Below the pieces are notes generated by a model that saw only the letters and a program-made list of their open reading frames with translations, did no database searches and had not been told where the DNA came from. A stretch of 44,709 bases of DNA from Myxococcales bacterium (GTDB lineage: Bacteria > Myxococcota_A > Polyangia > Polyangiales > Polyangiaceae), in NCBI GenBank assembly GCA_016191785.1, contig JACPVJ010000026.1:1-44709 (forward strand), written 5' to 3'. The position numbers and the translations under genes were made by a program. Shown here one piece after another: positions 1 to 8,400 of the stretch (the first letter of the stretch is position 1; each line of letters opens with the position of its first letter).

Positions 1-313
1 CCGGGCGAGGCGGGGGCACCCCGCTCGAACGCCGCTCTCGAATTTGTGCTTCCCCCCCAGCCCCACCCGCCAGAGCGCCTAACTGATCGATGACGCGTCG
101 CTTTTCACCACCGGGCCGGCCCGACTACCAATCGGGAGTGCCCGGCCTCGAGCCTGGAGCTGCCGTATTCGCCGGCGATCCTCAGGCAGCGGCAGCGGCC
201 CCCGGACCCGGGTTGTCAGCCCATCCGCGTGTCCGGAGCCCCCCCGCGGACACCGGCGGGCGCCGCAACCCGACGCCCACCAGCCACACCCGCTTGGGTG
301 CCGCGACACTTTG
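1..313. other. No gene recognised (left edge)
   Basis: This stretch lies downstream of trmO, which ends at 314 on the minus strand. The reading frames here translate to Arg/Pro/Gly-rich sequence with no recognisable domain, as expected of non-coding high-GC DNA. A weak inverted repeat (GTCCG...CGGAC, about 231-251) might form a hairpin, but there is no T-tract. I cannot assign a function. Confidence 0.5.
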
Positions 314-1105
314 TCAGTGGCCGTCGCCCGGGTAACCAAAGCGCTCGACGAACCGGCGGTGCAGCTCGAGCGGGGCCTCGGGCGACTCGTGCAGCTCCCG
401 CGCGCGATAGCCGGTGGCGAAGCTCTGCACCACGACCTGACTGCCCTCGACCTCGAAGCGCGCCCGCCAGTCTTTGTGCGCCAGCACGAAACCCTGCCCG
501 TCGCGCCGGATGCGACGATACGGGTGGGGCGCGGGCCCGAGCGACAGCGCGGCGATCACCGGCGTGAGCAGCTCGACGCCGCCCTCGGCCAAGAACGCGG
601 CCTGCTCTCGAGCGCGCTCGGCGAAGCTGACCTCCCAGCTCGGGCCGGGATCTCCCCGTGCTTCGGCCCCGAGCCAGCCCGCCCCGGCCTCGGGGATGGC
701 GTCGGAATAGGCGATGTAGGGCTTGAGGTCGAGCACCGGCGTGCCGTCCAGGATGTCGATGTTGCGCACGTGGAGCGTGAGGCCGTCGACGCGCACGAGC
801 TCGACCGCCGAGAGCCCGATGGGGTTCGGTCGATGCGGCGAGCGCGTGGCAAACACGCCGCGCCGCTGACGGCTGCGCGGTGGACGCACCTTCGCGTGCC
901 AGCCCTCGGCCCGATCGAACCAGAACAGCACCCAGAGAAAGCGCCAGGTCTCGATGTCTTCGAGGGCGAACTCGAAGCCGCGCCCCGGCACGAGCTCGAT
1001 GCGCGCCTCGACGTGGCGGCCCGATGCCGGTTGGCGCGGAGCCTGGGCGGGCTCGTGGAACGGCGAGCGCACGAAGCCGATGGGCTGAAGGACGAGCTCG
1101 GTCAC
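314..1105 (-). CDS. trmO: TrmO/TsaA-like tRNA m6t6A37 methyltransferase
   Basis: The predicted 263-residue protein resembles TrmO (YaeB/TsaA family), which uses S-adenosylmethionine to N6-methylate t6A at position 37 of certain tRNAs in the cytoplasm. The N-terminal VLQPIGFVRSPF and the family hallmark SPHRPNPIGLS followed by VDG and LDGTPVLDLKPY are all present. The C-terminal part (about residues 170-263) fits the usual substrate-recognition extension, and the length is slightly above the family norm of about 235. The start is a GTG whose bases overlap the TGA stop of the upstream lipoprotein gene (GTGA), which suggests translational coupling. A much longer open frame continues upstream, but there it only shadows the lipoprotein gene. 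Coupling a tRNA-modification gene to a secreted protein gene is odd and may simply reflect compact packing. Confidence 0.85.
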   Translation of the reverse strand: MTELVLQPIGFVRSPFHEPAQAPRQPASGRHVEARIELVPGRGFEFALEDIETWRFLWVLFWFDRAEGWHAKVRPPRSRQRRGVFATRSPHRPNPIGLSAVELVRVDGLTLHVRNIDILDGTPVLDLKPYIAYSDAIPEAGAGWLGAEARGDPGPSWEVSFAERAREQAAFLAEGGVELLTPVIAALSLGPAPHPYRRIRRDGQGFVLAHKDWRARFEVEGSQVVVQSFATGYRARELHESPEAPLELHRRFVERFGYPGDGH

Positions 1106-2376
1106 TGGCAGGTGTACGAGCAGTAGGTCGGCAGCTTGCTGACGCACAGGCTGTCCCACGAGTTGTTGCAACAGAACGGATCCACTGCGCAGATCTTCGA
1201 CGCGCAGTTGGCCTTGGCGCTGTCGCAGCCGCTGAAGAGGGCGGCGCCGGTGGTGCAGAGCGTGTGCGAGCAGCTGCCCATCGACTCGGCGCACTTCAAG
1301 CTCTTGCACTCGGTTCGGACGCGGGAAACACAGAGGGTGTCCCAGGTGCTGGTGCAGCAGAACGAGTCCGCGGCGCACACCTTCGAGACGCAGTTGCCCG
1401 TGGCCGAGTCGCAGCCCGAGCCGAGCTTCACGCCCGTGGAGCACACATCGTGGGCACAGCCGCAGTTCTCGTCGGTCTGGCCGTTGCAATTGTCGTCCAG
1501 ACCGTTGCCGCAGACGTCGCTCGGCGCCGCCGGCTGGTTCTGCACGCACTTCGGGGCGCCGGCTTGGCACTGCTGCGTGCCCGCGCCGCAGATGCCAGGA
1601 AGGCCCGTCGAGCACGAGCTGCCCCCGCCCGGGTTGCCGTCGTCGGTCTGGCCATCGCAGTCGTCGTCCTTGCCGTTGCAGGTCTCGGTGACCGGCACCA
1701 CCTGCCCCGAGCAAGTGCCCCACGCGCCGGCGCTGCAGGTCTGGGTGCCGCCCTTGCACGGGCCCACCCCTTGGGTGCCAGCGGCGCCGGTGTAGCAATT
1801 CTGCGACTTGCCATCGACGCAACTGCAGCCTTCGTCGGTCTGACCGTCGCAGTCGTTGTCCGCGCCGTCGCACTTCTCGGTGCTGGCCTGGGTGTTCGGC
1901 GTGCAGCTGAGCTGCCCGCCCTGACACGCGCTGGTGCCCGCGGCGCACACGCCGGGCTTCTTGCTGTCGCAGGCCACGCCTGCTTCGGGGTTGCCCTCGT
2001 CGACTTGACCGTCGCAGTCGTCGTCGATGCCGTTGCACTTCTCGTCGGACGGAAGCTGGTCGCCCTGGCACGCACCCCACGTGCTGCTCTCGCAGGTCTG
2101 CTTGCCCGACTTGCACGCGCCCACGCCCTCGGTGCCGGCAGGCCCGGTGTAACAGTCCTTCTGCTCTTGACCGGCGCACTCACCCGGCCAACCGCCGCCG
2201 CCAGCACCCGCCGCACCGCCCAGGCTGTGGCCGCCGCTCCCCGCGGCGTTGCCGCTGCCGCCGGTCGAGTGCCACACGCCGCCCGTGCCGAGATCTTCGG
2301 CGCCTTCCCCGGTGGCGCAGCCGGCCAAGCCGACCGCCAGCGCGAAGCAAAGAGCTAATCCAAGACGCGACCTCAT
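1102..2376 (-). CDS. MopE-repeat lipoprotein with duplicated Cys-rich C-terminus
   Basis: Predicted 424-residue secreted lipoprotein. The signal peptide MRSRLGLALCFALAVGLAGC ends in a clear lipobox. The ATG was chosen because GGAGG lies 5 bases before it; an upstream in-frame ATG adds a charged stretch. After a Gly-rich linker come four copies of the MopE-like motif CNGxDDDCDGQxDEG, an Asp/Cys-rich motif known from the Methylococcus copper-associated protein MopE and very common in myxobacterial surface proteins. The last 120 residues hold two copies of a second Cys-rich unit, with a CxTGxxLxxGCD element followed by DxFCCxxxWDxxCVS. Calcium or copper binding is plausible from the Asp motifs but not shown. 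The gene overlaps trmO downstream. Substrate and partner are unknown. Confidence 0.8.
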   Translation of the reverse strand: MRSRLGLALCFALAVGLAGCATGEGAEDLGTGGVWHSTGGSGNAAGSGGHSLGGAAGAGGGGWPGECAGQEQKDCYTGPAGTEGVGACKSGKQTCESSTWGACQGDQLPSDEKCNGIDDDCDGQVDEGNPEAGVACDSKKPGVCAAGTSACQGGQLSCTPNTQASTEKCDGADNDCDGQTDEGCSCVDGKSQNCYTGAAGTQGVGPCKGGTQTCSAGAWGTCSGQVVPVTETCNGKDDDCDGQTDDGNPGGGSSCSTGLPGICGAGTQQCQAGAPKCVQNQPAAPSDVCGNGLDDNCNGQTDENCGCAHDVCSTGVKLGSGCDSATGNCVSKVCAADSFCCTSTWDTLCVSRVRTECKSLKCAESMGSCSHTLCTTGAALFSGCDSAKANCASKICAVDPFCCNNSWDSLCVSKLPTYCSYTCQ

Positions 2377-2468
2377 CGAAGCCTCCGAGGCGTGCTCGGA
2401 TCTTCGCTCATGCAAGGTCGACGCGCAATCGACGAGCGCTCACCAGGGCCGCGGGCGCGGGATGGCGC

Positions 2469-3383
2469 TCACAGCGCGCACTCGCCGTTGGTCCAGGTCC
2501 CGCCAGCGTCGCTGCAAATTTCCGTGGCCGAACGCGCGAGCGACCACCACTTGAGCTCGTCGACGTAGCCGTTGAGCGCCGCATCGGTCCCGCTCTTGCC
2601 GACGTAGAGGTTGCCGCTCACATTGCCCAGCTGGCCACCGCTCTCGGTGCGGTGGAGCTTGCCGTTGAGGTAGAGCTTGAGCGACGAGCCGTCGTTGACC
2701 ACCGCGACGTGCGTCCACGCGTTGGTGAGCACGTTCGGATCGCTGGTGACCATGGCCGAGCCGCCGGGGCGGGTGAACGCCACCTGCACGTTGCCGGCCG
2801 AAGTGCGGATGCGCACGCCGTCACCGGACGAGCCCTGACGGGCGACGATGGCGCCGGTGCTGGTGCTGCTGAGCTTCACCCACAGCTCGATGGTGGCGGA
2901 GCTGGTGAAGTCGAGGTTGGTCGCGCTCGAGATCGAGATGCGCCCGTCGCCCCCCGAGAAGCTGGCCGCTGCGCCGACCTTGCCGGACTTGGTCAAGCTC
3001 ACGCCAGTCCCGACCAGGGACCCGTGATGCGCGTGCCCCGACCCGTCTTTGGTGGTGGCCTCGCCTAGATCTTCGAACGCCCATGAGCCTTCGAGGCCCG
3101 GGGTGGTCGTGGGCGCGCCGCCCGTTCCGGTAGCCCCACCGCCGCTGGGCGCGCCCGCTTCGCCGCCCGCTCCCGCTGCGCCCGCAGCGCCACCGCTGCC
3201 CGTGGAGCCGCCCACGCTCGGACCGAAACCCGTGGCCACCGTGGTGCCCGCACCGTTGTCAGCCGCGGGCGGCGGAGTGCCCTCGGCACCCTGCTCGCCG
3301 TCGATCGATGTGGGGTTGGCGCAAGCGGCGGTGGCGAGAATGCTGAGCGCGACGAACCCGAAGGCTTGGATGCGTTTGGCCAT
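2469..3383 (-). CDS. LamG/concanavalin-like jellyroll lipoprotein
   Basis: Predicted 304-residue lipoprotein. MAKRIQAFGFVALSILATAAC gives a signal peptide with lipobox, followed by a Gly/Ala/Ser linker to about residue 95. The remaining 200 residues read as a laminin-G-like jellyroll of the Laminin_G_3 type: GLEGSWAFED, DGSGHAHHGSL, ATIELWVKL, WTHVAVVNDGSSLKLYLNG and GYVDELKWWSLARS are all typical strands. Such domains usually bind glycans or act as adhesive modules at the cell surface. An in-frame start 75 bases upstream would add a second hydrophobic stretch; the ATG at 3383 is preferred because it places the lipobox correctly. The gap to the plus-strand CBS gene (3384-3555) is partly AT-richer and probably holds divergent promoters, though I could not define one. 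Confidence 0.8.
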   Translation of the reverse strand: MAKRIQAFGFVALSILATAACANPTSIDGEQGAEGTPPPAADNGAGTTVATGFGPSVGGSTGSGGAAGAAGAGGEAGAPSGGGATGTGGAPTTTPGLEGSWAFEDLGEATTKDGSGHAHHGSLVGTGVSLTKSGKVGAAASFSGGDGRISISSATNLDFTSSATIELWVKLSSTSTGAIVARQGSSGDGVRIRTSAGNVQVAFTRPGGSAMVTSDPNVLTNAWTHVAVVNDGSSLKLYLNGKLHRTESGGQLGNVSGNLYVGKSGTDAALNGYVDELKWWSLARSATEICSDAGGTWTNGECAL

Positions 3384-3555
3384 GGCGGGCAAGGGTGTAG
3401 CTCCAGCTTGACCGAAGTGCACGCACAAAAACACACATGGGCCCACAAATTCGCACACGCGTACCTAACCCCTCGAAATCCATGCCTCACGGCGGCGCCG
3501 AGAGTTCAGCTGGCGGCGGGTGCGCCCCGCGGGCTCGTGCGGCTAGCATCCCCCC

Positions 3556-3981
3556 ATGGCCACCCTCGTTGCCGACATCATGACCCGCGAGGTCATCACG
3601 CTCACAGCCGGCGCGGATCTCGCGCTGGCGGACGACGTGATGAAGCTCGAGCGGCTTCGCCACCTGCCGGTGGTCGATCACGGAAAGCTGATCGGGCTCG
3701 TGTCCCACCGCGACATCATCCGGGCCCACGCGCGCCTCCTGGTGAAGGCGTTCACGGCCCAGGGGCGCGAGAAGCAGGTCGTCACGGTCGGGGTCGACGA
3801 GGTGATGCAGCGGGACGTGAAGACCGTGACGCCGAGCACGCGCGCCGCGGATGCCGCGAGGATGATCCTCGACGCTCGCTTCGGCTGCCTGCCGGTGGTG
3901 GAGGACGGCACGCTGGTCGGGATCGTGACCGAGGTGGACTGCCTGAATTGGGCGCTGGGCCGGCTGCCAGAAGAGGAGTGA
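3556..3981 (+). CDS. CBS-pair domain protein
   Basis: A 141-residue stand-alone CBS-pair protein. The first CBS unit spans about residues 8-60 (IMTREVITL...RHLPVVDHGKLIGLVSHRDII) and the second about 80-135 (VMQRDVKTVTPST...CLPVVEDGTLVGIVTEVDCL). CBS pairs usually bind adenosine nucleotides and regulate a partner protein by energy state; no partner domain is fused here. It is cytoplasmic with no signal peptide. No strong ribosome-binding site is visible before the ATG. The next gene starts 36 bases downstream on the same strand, so the two may be cotranscribed. Confidence 0.9.
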   Translation: MATLVADIMTREVITLTAGADLALADDVMKLERLRHLPVVDHGKLIGLVSHRDIIRAHARLLVKAFTAQGREKQVVTVGVDEVMQRDVKTVTPSTRAADAARMILDARFGCLPVVEDGTLVGIVTEVDCLNWALGRLPEEE

Positions 3982-4017
3982 CCCCTAGATCGCGGGCTTC
4001 GATGATACGCTGGCGAC

Positions 4018-4704
4018 ATGAGCCGCACCATCGAGCAACTCGTGAATCGGCAGTTTCTGCGCTGGATGGAGGTGCAGAAGACCCAGGGCAAGCGTGACCA
4101 GCCCGAGGCTGACGATCAGAAGCCGATGATCGTCGTGTCGCGCGAGTACGGCGCGCGCGGCGCAGAGGTGGGTCGGCTGGCTGCCGAGCGCCTGAAGTTC
4201 CAGTTCCACTCCCAAGAGCTGGTCCACGAGGTCGCCAAGCAAGCGCGAGTCCGCCAGCAGCTGGTGGCGTCGCTCGACGAGCGCGCCCGCGACGACATCG
4301 AGCAGTGGGTCAGCGAGCTGATGGACGGCGGCACGCTCTCGCCGACGGACTATCTGCGCAACCTCACCAAGGTGATCTTGTCCCTCGGGCGCCACGGCAA
4401 GGGTGTGATCGTCGGGCGCGGGTCGCAGTACATCCTGGACCCGAAGCGCACGCTCCGCATTCGCGCCTTCGCACCCCTGGACGCACGCGTGCGTCGCATC
4501 GCGTCCCGCGACGGGCTGAGCCGCGGCGAGGCACGCTCGAAGGTGCTGCGCATCGACTCCGAGCGAACGGCCTTCTATCGGCAGCATTTCGACAAAGACC
4601 AGTCCGACACCCACGACTACGACCTCTTGCTGAACACCTCGACGCTCCCCGTGGACGCCTGCGCGGACATGGTGGTGAGGGCGTTCCGCTCACGCTTTCG
4701 CTAG
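4018..4704 (+). CDS. Cytidylate kinase-like family protein
   Basis: A 228-residue protein of the cytidylate-kinase-like family (Cytidylate_kin2 type). The nucleotide-binding start MIVVSREYGARGAEVGRLAAERLKF replaces a classical P-loop, as is usual in this family. Further typical elements are the acidic helix after the HSQELV segment, GKGVIVGRGSQYIL around residues 128-141, and the Arg-rich LID-like LDARVRRIASRDGLS. The C-terminus (FDKDQSDTHDYDLLLNTSTLP) matches the family's end. Many relatives are uncharacterised, so phosphorylation of CMP is not certain. The N-terminal 35 residues are a helical extension ahead of the kinase core. It sits directly after the CBS-pair gene, and CBS domains sense adenine nucleotides, so a functional link is possible but unproven. 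Confidence 0.8.
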   Translation: MSRTIEQLVNRQFLRWMEVQKTQGKRDQPEADDQKPMIVVSREYGARGAEVGRLAAERLKFQFHSQELVHEVAKQARVRQQLVASLDERARDDIEQWVSELMDGGTLSPTDYLRNLTKVILSLGRHGKGVIVGRGSQYILDPKRTLRIRAFAPLDARVRRIASRDGLSRGEARSKVLRIDSERTAFYRQHFDKDQSDTHDYDLLLNTSTLPVDACADMVVRAFRSRFR

Positions 4705-4743
4705 CGAGTACCCGGTCCAGCCGGGACGTGGCAGACTGGTGTG

Positions 4744-5760
4744 ATGGGTCTGCGGTTCGCTTGGGCGTTCGGCGTGGGTTGTTTCTTCGTGGCGTGTGGG
4801 GGCTCCGAGTTCGACAGCGCGGGCACCGGCGGCAACACGAGCTCGGGCGGCTCGGGCGCCAGCGGCGGCTCCGGCGCGGTTGCGGGCAGCGGCGGCTCGG
4901 GCGCGGTCGCCGGCAGCGGCGGCTCGGGCGCGGTCGCGGGCTCCGGAGGTTCGTCCGGCAGCGACGCCGGCGGTGACGCGAGCGACGGTGCGGCGGGCGA
5001 CGGCGCCGCCGGGGACGCGGGCACCGACGCGAGTGACGCCGGGCCGCCGCCGATCGTGATCGTCCAGGCCGGCCCACTCGCCGAGGGCTCGGGCGACACC
5101 CTCGCGCTGCCGCTGAGCACCACGCCCAAGGCCGGCAACGCGATCATCGTGGGCGTGACCTGCATCAGCGACTTCGGCGGGGACTGCGTCATCCCCGCCA
5201 GCGGCGGCGTCACCGACAACCAGGGCAACACGTATGCTCGGGTCGTCCAGGGCGAGCCCATCAAGTCGAGCGCGCAGGGTGCGCGCGCGTACGTCTTCAT
5301 CGCCGAGAACATCGGCGCGCCGAGTGGTGCCCTCACCGTCAAGGTGAACCCCGACGGCACCGTCCCGCCGAACATCCAGTTCATCGTGGGCGGAGCGATC
5401 GAGGTCTCGGGCTTGGCAGCAGCTCCCAGCGTCGACGCATGGGGCAGCTCGCTGGTCGGAGGAACGACTGCCACGTCGACGACCGCGACCACGAACCTGG
5501 CCACTACCCAGGCCAACGAGCTGGCGGTGGGCGTGCTGTCCATCCGCAGCAACAGCACGTTCCTGAACATTGCGCCGGCACCCGGCTGGGCCACCCAGCA
5601 GGTCAACCAAAACGGGGCCGACGGCCATCCGCCCGGGCACTCGATGGTCACCAAGATAGTGAGCGCCACCGGCAAGATCAGTCACGCTTGGGCCCACGAC
5701 CCGCCGTCGCGCGGTGCGGCTGCCGTGATCGCGACCTTCAAGGGCGCGGCGGTGAACTGA
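4744..5760 (+). CDS. Gly/Ser-linker lipoprotein with C-terminal beta-sandwich-like domain
   Basis: Predicted 338-residue lipoprotein. MGLRFAWAFGVGCFFVAC ends in a lipobox; a GTG codon immediately before the ATG is an alternative start. Residues about 20-105 are a low-complexity linker, first Gly-Ser repeats and then Asp/Ala-rich (GDASDGAAGDGAAGDAGTD). The remaining 230 residues form a compact domain with GNAIIVGVTCIS, GGVTDNQGNTYARV, GARAYVFIAENI and AAAVIATFKG, a pattern I associate with secreted bacterial beta-sandwich repeats of unknown function. It is probably anchored to the outer membrane and exposed to the periplasm or the surface. The linker is built from near-identical 27-30 base DNA units and could vary in length. 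Confidence 0.7.
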   Translation: MGLRFAWAFGVGCFFVACGGSEFDSAGTGGNTSSGGSGASGGSGAVAGSGGSGAVAGSGGSGAVAGSGGSSGSDAGGDASDGAAGDGAAGDAGTDASDAGPPPIVIVQAGPLAEGSGDTLALPLSTTPKAGNAIIVGVTCISDFGGDCVIPASGGVTDNQGNTYARVVQGEPIKSSAQGARAYVFIAENIGAPSGALTVKVNPDGTVPPNIQFIVGGAIEVSGLAAAPSVDAWGSSLVGGTTATSTTATTNLATTQANELAVGVLSIRSNSTFLNIAPAPGWATQQVNQNGADGHPPGHSMVTKIVSATGKISHAWAHDPPSRGAAAVIATFKGAAVN

Positions 5761-5785
5761 TTCAGACCGTGATAATGCTGGTGAC

Positions 5786-7048
5786 GTGAGCACCGTCCTC
5801 GATCCCATCCGCTTCGGTCCCGAGCGCGTGCTCATCGGCGAGCTCTTCCAGCGCTTCGGGCTGGACGTCTTGATCGATCACTTCGTCGAGTCCGGCGGGG
5901 TGCGCTCGATGTACGACGCGGTGCTGGCTTCGGAGCTGCGCCTGACCCGGATGATCGCGCCGCGGCTGATGGGCCTGCTCGAGACCGCACGCGAGAAGCT
6001 GGCGTTCGACGAGCCGCTCGAGATGTTCGTGGGGCAAGACCCCCAGGTGAACGCCGCGGCCATGCACCGGATGAGCGACGACGAGCCGCACGTGCTGTCG
6101 CTGACCAGCGCGCTGGTCGAGCGGATGACCGACGCCGAGCTGAGCTTCGTGCTGGGGCACGAGCTCGGGCACCTGGCGTATCGTCACTATCGCGCGCGCC
6201 TGGCCGACGGGGCGTTCGGACGCGGGCCGAACGGCGAGAGCAAGGCGCCGCCGCTGCTCTTGCGCAGGCTCGAGAGCTGGGACCGCATGGCCGAGATCAG
6301 CGCCGACCGCGCGGGCTTCACCGCCATCGACGGAAACCTCGAGGTGGCGGTCAGCGCTTTCTTCAAGCTGCAGAGCGGGCTCGGGCCCGAGCACCTGCGC
6401 TTCGACATCGCCGCCATCCTCGAGCAGCTCGAGTCGCTGCAGAAGTCGAGCCGCCGCGAGCTGTTCGCCGAGTTCAGCCACCCCGCCACGCCGATCCGGG
6501 TGCGGGCGCTCCAACTGTTCGGCGAGGCGCGCAGCAAGGGCGTCGATCTGGCCGAGACCGACGCCGAGGTCGCGACCATCGCCCGCCTGATGGACTACGC
6601 CCCGAGCGAGCCGCTCGATCTGAACGCCCGCGAGTTCATCTTGGCCGGGGGCCTCTTGGCCGCCTACACCGACGGCGACATCGAGATGGACGACGCCGGC
6701 TGGAACACGCTGGTGCAGCTGCTCTTGCCGGTGTCGGCGGACCCCGAGGCCGAGGTGGCGCGGATCAAGAATCGGTCCGAGGCCGAAGAGATCTTGCAGA
6801 AGAGCGCCGAGTGGCTGCGCGACAACGCAGGCGCCGAGCGCTTCGACCTCTTGCGCGCCATCGCCCACGTCACCGCGGCCGACGGCTACCTGTCGGAGGC
6901 CGAGCGCGCGTTCCTCAAGCGCTGCGCCGAGATGCTGGGGGTTCCGGCCCGCACCGCCGACGAGATCGCCTTCGAGACGCTGGCGGATCACCTGCAGACC
7001 CACGCGGGTCGCGGTCTGCGACCGCCGCGGTTCGCGCTGGACGAGTGA
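5786..7048 (+). CDS. M48-type metallopeptidase fused to TerB-like domain
   Basis: A 420-residue protein. Residues about 55-240 carry an M48-type zinc peptidase core: HELGH at 125-129 and a downstream AEISADRAG whose Glu (about 170) fits the third zinc ligand. The N-terminal region VYDAVLASELRLTRMIAPRL resembles the substrate-side helices of this family. Residues about 310-415 look like a TerB-like helical domain (LLRAIAHVTAADGYLSEAERAFLKRCAEMLGV, with the DGxLSxxE pattern). No signal peptide or clear transmembrane segment is visible, so it is probably cytoplasmic, unlike many M48 proteins such as HtpX. The start is GTG; no better ATG exists before the conserved part. TerB-like domains occur in stress and envelope-associated proteins, but a specific role cannot be read from sequence. 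Confidence 0.8.
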   Translation: MSTVLDPIRFGPERVLIGELFQRFGLDVLIDHFVESGGVRSMYDAVLASELRLTRMIAPRLMGLLETAREKLAFDEPLEMFVGQDPQVNAAAMHRMSDDEPHVLSLTSALVERMTDAELSFVLGHELGHLAYRHYRARLADGAFGRGPNGESKAPPLLLRRLESWDRMAEISADRAGFTAIDGNLEVAVSAFFKLQSGLGPEHLRFDIAAILEQLESLQKSSRRELFAEFSHPATPIRVRALQLFGEARSKGVDLAETDAEVATIARLMDYAPSEPLDLNAREFILAGGLLAAYTDGDIEMDDAGWNTLVQLLLPVSADPEAEVARIKNRSEAEEILQKSAEWLRDNAGAERFDLLRAIAHVTAADGYLSEAERAFLKRCAEMLGVPARTADEIAFETLADHLQTHAGRGLRPPRFALDE

Positions 7049-7059
7049 GCTTTCCTGAC

Positions 7060-7075
7060 GGGCACGGACGTTGCA
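7060..7075 (+). promoter_or_regulatory. Candidate sigma-54 promoter (-24/-12)
   Basis: GGGCACGGACGTTGCA matches the sigma-54 consensus TGGCACG-N4-TTGCA at all but the first base, with GG (7061-7062) and GC (7073-7074) exactly ten bases apart. It would start transcription near 7086, only two bases before the ATG of the downstream outer-membrane protein gene, so the mRNA would be nearly leaderless or the true start codon lies further in. That geometry lowers confidence despite the good match. Confidence 0.38.
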
Positions 7076-7087
7076 ACGAACGCGGGC

Positions 7088-7777
7088 ATGGCGCGCTCCA
7101 CGCTCGGTAGACGCCACCCGAGGGTGGCATTGGCCGCCGCGTTCGCGGGTGCGTTGGCGGCCTCTGCGCTGACGGCGGAGCAAGCCGCGGCGCAAGTGGG
7201 CACCGCGACTGATGCTCGTTCGCCACAGCGTATCAGCGGCGAGCCAGCGAGCTCGCCCTTCAGCGAGCGCCGGTTCTTGGTCCTGCCAACGGTGTCCATG
7301 GGAGCGGGGATGCGAGCTAGCCCGACGGGGAGCCTCGGCGTTCGAGTCCAGTACAGCGTCCTGAGCCAGGTCGGCATCGAGCTGGGAACCGGGATCGCTC
7401 AATGGCCGAACGGGCACGTGCTGGGGATTGCACGGCTGCCGGCGACCGCCGCCCTCGCGCCGTACTTCGGGGTGGGAGCAGCCGCGGGGGAGTACTGGAG
7501 CTACGATCCGCTTTCTGATCGCGCCACTCAAGTGTACCCCCTCGCCTGGTGGATGCTTGCCGAGGCCGGCCTCGATGTCCGCTTTCAGAGCGGCTTCGCG
7601 CTGCGAGCCTACGTGGGGCTTGCTCCGCTGCTGAACCCGACCGCGTTCCACTGCGACGATCCGATGGCCCCGGATCCATCTCGACAGAGTCTGTGTGATC
7701 CCGAGGCCAGGCCGCCAAAGGACCCCTACATCACCTCCCTGCCGTATTTCGGGATCGGCCTTGGCTACTCGTTCTGA
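7088..7777 (+). CDS. Predicted outer-membrane beta-barrel protein
   Basis: A 229-residue protein with an N-terminal signal (RVALAAAFAGALAASALTAEQAAAQ, likely cut after AAAQ). The mature part alternates hydrophobic and polar residues in short strands (GSLGVRVQYSVLSQVGIELGTGI, ALAPYFGVGAAAGEYW, LAEAGLDVRFQSGFALRAYVGLAPLL) and ends in GLGYSF, the terminal aromatic residue typical of barrels inserted by BamA. A loop with two Cys (FHCDDP...SLCDPE) may form a disulfide. I recognise no specific family. It could be a small porin-like or surface protein. A possible sigma-54 promoter lies just upstream, and it is transcribed towards the convergent toxin gene. Confidence 0.7.
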   Translation: MARSTLGRRHPRVALAAAFAGALAASALTAEQAAAQVGTATDARSPQRISGEPASSPFSERRFLVLPTVSMGAGMRASPTGSLGVRVQYSVLSQVGIELGTGIAQWPNGHVLGIARLPATAALAPYFGVGAAAGEYWSYDPLSDRATQVYPLAWWMLAEAGLDVRFQSGFALRAYVGLAPLLNPTAFHCDDPMAPDPSRQSLCDPEARPPKDPYITSLPYFGIGLGYSF

Positions 7778-7809
7778 GCAGCCGTGCTGAGCCCCTCGCG
7801 AGTGCCCCG

Positions 7810-8400
7810 TTACTTGCGTCCGAGCTCTCGCTCTGCGGAGGCCAGCTCGTCGAGCAGCCGCTTCCCCCGGGCAAACCCCCGCGCTTCGACCAGCTCGAGC
7901 GCGGCCCGGGCCGCATCGACATCAGCCGGGGTCGCCGCCGCGAAGAGCGCCGCTAGATCCACGCGATCTTGCGGGCGGGAGGCGTCGTCACGCGACAGCA
8001 CCTTCAGCGCGATGAGATGTCCCACCGTGGGCACGGGCAGCGTGAGCCCGCGAATGACTGCAATCTGCTCCGCATCCCGCACGACTTCGGCCTCGATCCC
8101 CGAAGACGCGAAGAGCAGGTCGACCACCGTTCCGGAAGGGGCCTCGAGTCGAACGGTCGCGAGCCGCCCAACCGCGACCTGCTCGATGGCCGTCGCGAGC
8201 GCGTACCCCCTCGCGGTCAAGGCGAAGGTGACCTGCTCGGCGTCCTGGTCGTCGGTCACGACGACGGCGACGTCGACGTCGCGCGTGGTGCGGGGCTCGG
8301 TACGCACGCTCACCGCGAATCCACCGACCAACGCGAATCCACGCCCGAGCTCCGAAAGGTCCGCGGCGATGCGCCGGAGCGCCGACTCGATCTTCCTCAT
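7810..8400 (-). CDS. MenT/AbiEii-like nucleotidyltransferase toxin
   Basis: A 196-residue protein with the DNA polymerase-beta-like nucleotidyltransferase signature of the AbiEii/MenT toxins: G26-G27, then T39-R40-D41-x-D43 carrying the metal-binding Asp pair. LIALKVLSRDD...QDRVDLAAL in the C-terminal half fits the Lys and the R-x-x-D-x-x-DL helix of this group. In Mycobacterium tuberculosis, MenT toxins transfer pyrimidine nucleotides to tRNA 3' ends and so stop translation. The ATG overlaps the TGA of the upstream 66-residue gene (ATGA), the usual antitoxin-first arrangement. An upstream in-frame start would run through that gene and is rejected. All visible catalytic residues are intact, so the toxin could be active; its target is inferred from relatives only. 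Confidence 0.78.
   Translation of the reverse strand: MRKIESALRRIAADLSELGRGFALVGGFAVSVRTEPRTTRDVDVAVVVTDDQDAEQVTFALTARGYALATAIEQVAVGRLATVRLEAPSGTVVDLLFASSGIEAEVVRDAEQIAVIRGLTLPVPTVGHLIALKVLSRDDASRPQDRVDLAALFAAATPADVDAARAALELVEARGFARGKRLLDELASAERELGRK

Noticed and set aside
1106..2179. Long minus-strand open frame continuing upstream of trmO
   Set aside because: It overlaps the MopE lipoprotein gene in another frame and is Arg/Gln-rich without domains; the trmO homology begins at the GTG at 1105.
5762..7651. Minus-strand frame of about 629 codons opposite the M48 gene
   Set aside because: Antisense shadow: His/Arg/Leu-rich composition with no domain, while the plus strand encodes a recognisable peptidase.
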